From contig JAJJLU010003795.1 in NCBI GenBank assembly GCA_023807065.1, positions 1 through 30,884 of the forward strand: a stretch of 30,884 bases of DNA, given 5' to 3'. The translations under genes were made by a program, and so were the position numbers. Source of the stretch: Isotricha intestinalis (Eukaryota > Ciliophora > Litostomatea > Vestibuliferida > Isotrichidae). The notes beneath the pieces were generated by a model. It was not told the DNA's origin. It saw nothing but the letters and a program-made list of their open reading frames with translations, and searched no databases. This document shows, in pieces, positions 27,036 through 30,884 of the stretch (positions are counted from its first letter, which is position 1; each line of letters begins with the position of its first letter).

Positions 27036-28522
27036 ATGCCAAAAGAATCAAAACCAAAATCTAAATCTTCATCAAAGAAAGATTTATCAGAAAAGAGTAT
27101 AAAATCCTCAGCATCGAAAAAATCAATAACATCAAAGAAAAGTCTAAAATCAACAACTTCAAAAAAATCAAAAAATGAAGAAGATAAAAAATCATCTAAA
27201 TCAAAATCTCCAGAAAAAGAATTAGATGAGAATCCAACTCAAGAAATGTTAGAAACAAATAATAATTTAGATCCAAAAAATTTTGAAAATCCTCCAATAA
27301 GTAATAATTTTAATCTAAATAATAATATCAATTTATTATCTCAGAGTATAAATCAAGTTAATAATACAAAATGTGATGGTTGTTATGAAAATGAAGCTAT
27401 ATGTTATTGTAAAGAATGTGAAAAAAGTTTATGTAATATATGTGATAATCAAATTCATATTATTCCAGTTTTTAAAAATCATATTAAACATTCTTTAAAT
27501 GAAATGCCTCATTTAAAAAAATTATGTTATCATCATAATAATATTCTTAAATTTTATTGTGAAAGTTGTGAAGAACCAATTTGTAGTGAATGTCAAATTA
27601 TTGGTCCTCATAATAATAAATTACATAGAATTAGTAATATTAATGATGCTTATAGAAATAAATTTAAGAAATTAAATGATATTTGTATTAGTAATTTAAA
27701 TAAAAGATATGATATTTTAACTGGAAATATAAATATTATTGATAGAAAAATTGATGAAATCGATAAAATCAGTAATAATAAGAAAGACAAATAAATAGTA
27801 ATTTTAACGGAATGTTAGATAATTTAAATAATGAAAAAGGAAAAAGAATTGCTATTTTAAATTATGAAAGTTCTAATATTCAAAAACAACTTGTTGAATT
27901 GGATGAAATTATTAATTTTATGAATGATTCTAAAGATTCTAATGATATGTTAGATTTCTTATTAAGATATAATAAAATGATTGATTTTATCGATAATTTA
28001 TTAACTAAACCTATTGAATTAAATTTAGATAAAGATATTACTAAATTACCTTCTAATATAATCAATCAAAAATCTAAAATGGAAAATTATTCTAAAATGC
28101 AAAAAATGTTAAAAGTTAAAGATGACATTATTTGGGATTTATTACAAAAATTAAATGAAAAGAATATAATTCAAAGTTCAAATTATGATAATTCCACTAT
28201 TGTTAATATCAAAGTTAATGGTGTTAATACAATGAAATATTCTGTTGGTTCTAATAATGAGAGTTTAAATAAGGAATTAACTCAGAAAATTATTAATATT
28301 GTTAAAAGAAATAATATTAATTTATATCAATTATTATGTGATTTCGGAAATAATGATAATAATGAATTAATTGAGTTTAATAATATTCCTTTAGCTTTGA
28401 AAAAAATTGGAATTGATTGTAATGAAAATGATTTATATGGTGTTTTTAATGCTATTGGTTTAGAAAGTAAACAATTAATTTCTGTGAAAGATTTTGTTAA
28501 AGGCATTATTTCATATAATTGA
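27036..28522 (+). CDS. double B-box protein with C-terminal EF-hand-like pair, frameshifted
   Basis: Two frames, 27036-27794 and about 27782-28522, form one gene of about 495 residues if one base is gained around 27782-27796. The N-terminal 65 residues are Ser/Lys-rich and basic. B-box 1 is at about residues 112-150 (CDGC...CYCKECEKSLCNIC) and B-box 2 at about 162-205 (CYHH...CESCEEPICSEC). Coiled coil follows and spans the frame break: KIDEIDKISNN before, LDNLNNEKG after. The C-terminal 75 residues resemble paired EF-hands (NNDNNELIEFNNI, then an SVKDFVKGI end) with poor Ca2+-loop consensus. There is no RING, so E3 activity is not shown. It ends in TGA; a TAA follows in frame nine codons later. 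Confidence 0.75.
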
Positions 28523-28678
28523 AAAATTATTATTTTTTTATTTAAATAAAATTTATATCTTTTTTAATAAAAATAAAACAATAAAGAAGATTTCCTAATT
28601 TAAAATTGTTTTATTATTAATAATAAGAAAATAGAAAAAATAATAATAATAATGAAAAAAAAAGAGAAAAACCATATT

Positions 28679-30884
28679 TTAAAAATTTGAAGAATTATTT
28701 AAAGAAAATTTCTTCCTCATTTTTTTTTGCATTAAATAAGCATATTCTTGAATTTTCATCATTTTTTGAACAGAAATAGGAACTAATTGAGAACCATTAT
28801 AATTAAATTTTAAAGCAATACTTTTAATAATGAAAAAATATTTAAAATACTCAGAACATTTAACATAAGTTTTATAATTAATTAATTCTAAAAAAGTTCT
28901 TTCCATTAAATTAATTTCTCCTAATTTTAAATGAGTAAAAACCTGTGCAAAATGATTATTTTCAAAAGAATCATCATCCCAAATTTTACTAGAAATAACC
29001 ATAATAATAAAAATTAATCTTCTCCAATTTCTAGGAGATAATAATAATCCAGTATTAAAAATAAATCTTTCTAAATAAATAAGTGAAATAATAATAACTT
29101 CTTTTTCCATTTTAGTTAAGATCATAATATTTGCACAAAATTCAAATATTGTTTGTGGATCAGGAGGAGGAACATATTTTCTTGTTGGAATATGTTCTGA
29201 TGAATATATATAATCATCGTCAAATATTTCTATTTGTTTTAATAAGTATTGCTTTAATTTTTCCACTGTTGATGCATCTATCATGTAATCTGATTCCATT
29301 GATCCACTTTCAAATTTTTCTTTCTCTTTTTCTTCTTCTATTTTTATTTCTTCTTCAATTTTTGATTCTTCTTTTTTCTCTTTTTTTTCATTTTTTTCTG
29401 TATTTGTTGTAGTGAATTTTGAAGGAATATTTATTTTTTCATATTTATCATCTTTTATTGATCCTATGTTTACTGTGTCTTTTAAATCTTTTGTTTCTGT
29501 TTTTTTTTGGGGGGGATTTTCTTCTTTTTTTTCTTCTTCTTCTTCTTCTTTTTCTTCTTCTTTTTCTTCTTCTTTTTTTTCTTCTTTGTTTTCTTCTTCT
29601 TTTTCTGCTTCTTTTTCATTTTCTTTTTCATCTTCTTTTTCTTCTTTGTTTTCTTCTTCGATATCTGGGAGAATTTTGTTGTTTTTATCATCTGTTTCTT
29701 CTACTTCCATATATTCTAATTCTTTATTATTATTTTTTTCATCTTGTTTTACATGATTTGAAGTGTTTATTTTTGATATAGTTAATTCACTGTCTACTTC
29801 ACCAATATAACTTAATTCTTTACAAAGAATATTTTTTGATTTTTCAGAAACATTTTGATAATTTCTAACAGGTTTTTTCATAGAGAAAAATTCATCAATA
29901 AATTTAATATCTTTTTCAATTTCTTGTAAATTTCCATGTAATTTAGATTTATTTTCTTTAATTTCACTATCTTTAATTAACTTTTCATCATATTTATTTT
30001 TAAAATGAGAGACAAAAGAAATAATGTCATCATCATTAGGATTAAAATTTTCTGTATTTTTTTTTTCTTCATTTTCTAATCTATCTAAATTACTGATTTG
30101 ATTTTTAGGAACAGGAATCTTTTGATCAAAGAAATTCAATAAAATGTTGATATTATTATTATATATAGAATTAAAAAAGATAAAATCTTTCATATTAATT
30201 AAATCACTAATATGTTGTTTTCCTTTTGCATTTTCTAAATGTTTCATAATAGCTAAACCAAGACATCTACACATATATTCAATATCAAATTGTTCCATAT
30301 TTTGATGAATATAATCACCTTCAGAACTTTTGATTAGTCTTATATTATCATATATTTGTTGCTCTTTTGTATATCTTTCATTATCATTTTTGTTTAACAT
30401 TATATTTTCATAATTTCCTGATGATGTATATTTATTCATTTGAATTGGAGGAGAAAGAGATAATTTATTTTGCTCTTTTATTGGCTCAAAATTTTCCTCT
30501 ATTTCTTCAAAATTTATAAATCCTGGTTCTAACTTTTTTTTCTCTTCTTTTTTATTATTTTCTTCTTTTTCATTTTTTATTAAATTTTCTTCTATTATCT
30601 CTTCTTCTTCTTTTTCTGTTTTTTCAATATTTTTACTATCTTTTTTTTCTATTGGTTTTAATTCAGTTTTTCTTTTCTGCTCTTTACTTTTTAATATTAT
30701 ATCATTTGAATTATTATTATTATTCATATTTATATTTGTGTTTTCTTCTTTTTTTATTCCTGGTAATTTCACTGGGATTGGTTTTTTATTTATTGGAGGA
30801 TTTACTCCTAAAGAATTTATTGTTGATGGTATTTTATTTTTTGGGGAATTATTTTCTTTTATATTTTTTTCATTTTCTATCTTT
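28679..30884 (-). CDS. Y-type/Pho80-like cyclin, 5' end outside the window
   Basis: The frame is open from TAA at 28679 to the right edge with no stop, so the true start lies beyond the window; the GTG at 30772 is only an internal codon. At least 734 residues are encoded. The upstream two thirds are low-complexity Glu/Lys/Asn with acidic runs (about 29.3-29.7 kb). The last 190 residues or so hold a cyclin box: PTRKYVPPPDPQTIFEF, IISLIYLERFIF, then NWRRLIFIIMVISSKIWDD, and INLMERTFLELINYK with SEYFKYFF. This order matches cyclin Y and Pho80-type cyclins, which activate CDK5/Pho85/CDK14-like kinases. Its place at the extreme C-terminus with a long charged N-terminal extension is unusual for the family. 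It converges on the B-box gene with 156 bases between. Confidence 0.85.
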   Translation of the reverse strand, partial: KIENEKNIKENNSPKNKIPSTINSLGVNPPINKKPIPVKLPGIKKEENTNINMNNNNNSNDIILKSKEQKRKTELKPIEKKDSKNIEKTEKEEEEIIEENLIKNEKEENNKKEEKKKLEPGFINFEEIEENFEPIKEQNKLSLSPPIQMNKYTSSGNYENIMLNKNDNERYTKEQQIYDNIRLIKSSEGDYIHQNMEQFDIEYMCRCLGLAIMKHLENAKGKQHISDLINMKDFIFFNSIYNNNINILLNFFDQKIPVPKNQISNLDRLENEEKKNTENFNPNDDDIISFVSHFKNKYDEKLIKDSEIKENKSKLHGNLQEIEKDIKFIDEFFSMKKPVRNYQNVSEKSKNILCKELSYIGEVDSELTISKINTSNHVKQDEKNNNKELEYMEVEETDDKNNKILPDIEEENKEEKEDEKENEKEAEKEEENKEEKKEEEKEEEKEEEEEEKKEENPPQKKTETKDLKDTVNIGSIKDDKYEKINIPSKFTTTNTEKNEKKEKKEESKIEEEIKIEEEKEKEKFESGSMESDYMIDASTVEKLKQYLLKQIEIFDDDYIYSSEHIPTRKYVPPPDPQTIFEFCANIMILTKMEKEVIIISLIYLERFIFNTGLLLSPRNWRRLIFIIMVISSKIWDDDSFENNHFAQVFTHLKLGEINLMERTFLELINYKTYVKCSEYFKYFFIIKSIALKFNYNGSQLVPISVQKMMKIQEYAYLMQKKMRKKFSLNNSSNF
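29519..29665 (-). repeat. GAA/AAG-rich simple repeat
   Basis: On the plus strand this is nearly pure TTC/TTTTCTTC; on the minus strand it encodes an acidic Glu/Lys run inside the cyclin gene. It directly abuts a run of seven G preceded by nine T (29500-29515), the longest G-run I noticed in the window. Confidence 0.75.

Noticed and set aside
27786..27798. Euplotes-type +1 frameshift at the AAA-TAA motif of the B-box gene
   Set aside because: The motif is present, but the +1 frame meets TAG at once (27796-27798). The continuation is in the other frame, and TGA is not used as Cys elsewhere in the window.
27772..27798. Stentor-like 15-nt introns as the cause of the frame breaks
   Set aside because: The 15-nt GT..AG candidate (27772-27786) is a multiple of three and does not restore the frame. 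No 15-16-nt candidate fits the other breaks.
29412..29781. Plus-strand Ser/Phe-rich and Leu/Phe-rich open frames opposite the cyclin gene
   Set aside because: They are mirror images of the GAA/AAG repeat of the minus-strand cyclin, with no independent features.
1..30884. tRNA, rRNA, CRISPR array, insertion sequence or telomere repeats
   Set aside because: No GC-rich cloverleaf or B-box-like GGTTC motif stood out in the spacers. There are no regularly spaced repeats, no transposase motifs, and no telomeric repeats at either end.

Overview
The window is very AT-rich, gene-dense nuclear DNA from a protist. Eukaryotic markers are a 20S proteasome alpha-1 subunit, ribosomal protein eL41, an inositol-trisphosphate-receptor-type calcium channel, a B-box protein, a cyclin and a eukaryotic protein kinase. 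Almost all genes are intronless and read with the standard stop codons: 13 end in TAA, 2 in TAG and 1 in TGA. Coding regions are rich in Asn, Lys and Glu, and spacers are often only 80-180 bases. The family mix (cyclic-nucleotide-binding-domain protein, expanded IP3R/RyR-type channel, B-box/WD40 proteins, Y-type cyclin) looks most like a ciliate that uses the standard code. That placement is an inference; a Dictyostelium-like amoeba or another AT-rich anaerobic protist cannot be excluded.

Layout. 1-625 holds broken, coding-like sequence, then a plus-strand coiled-coil protein (814-2094). A run of minus-strand genes follows: a double cyclic-nucleotide-binding-domain protein (2391-5138), a possible UBC/UEV-fold protein with a 36-nt intron or an in-frame stop (5284-6429), a small frameshifted unknown (6565-7294), proteasome alpha-1 (7397-8125) and a B-box/WD-like protein (8310-10400). 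The last is divergent from a protein kinase (10492-11907). Next come a secreted chagasin-like protease inhibitor (12012-12491), a broken WD-repeat gene (12624-13855) and a 2459-residue IP3R-like channel with an N-terminal UBR-type zinc finger (14003-21382). The 25-codon eL41 gene lies in the following spacer (21653-21730). Then come an Asn-rich unknown (21937-24216), a plus-strand trypsin-fold-like pseudoprotease (24344-25870), a minus-strand rhomboid/derlin-like membrane protein (25952-26887), a plus-strand B-box protein split by a frameshift (27036-28522) and a minus-strand cyclin whose 5' end leaves the window (28679-30884).

The genes do not form an obvious pathway or operon. Several touch protein turnover (proteasome, UBR zinc finger, UBC-like fold, derlin-like protein, protease inhibitor, pseudoprotease), but nothing in the layout shows that they act together. 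The most unusual single object is the UBR-finger/IP3R-like channel, which has no recognisable ligand-binding MIR region. The second notable pattern is that four otherwise well-conserved genes carry one or two reading-frame breaks, mostly at A-runs. These could be uncorrected sequencing indels, pseudogenes, or tolerated slippage or readthrough.
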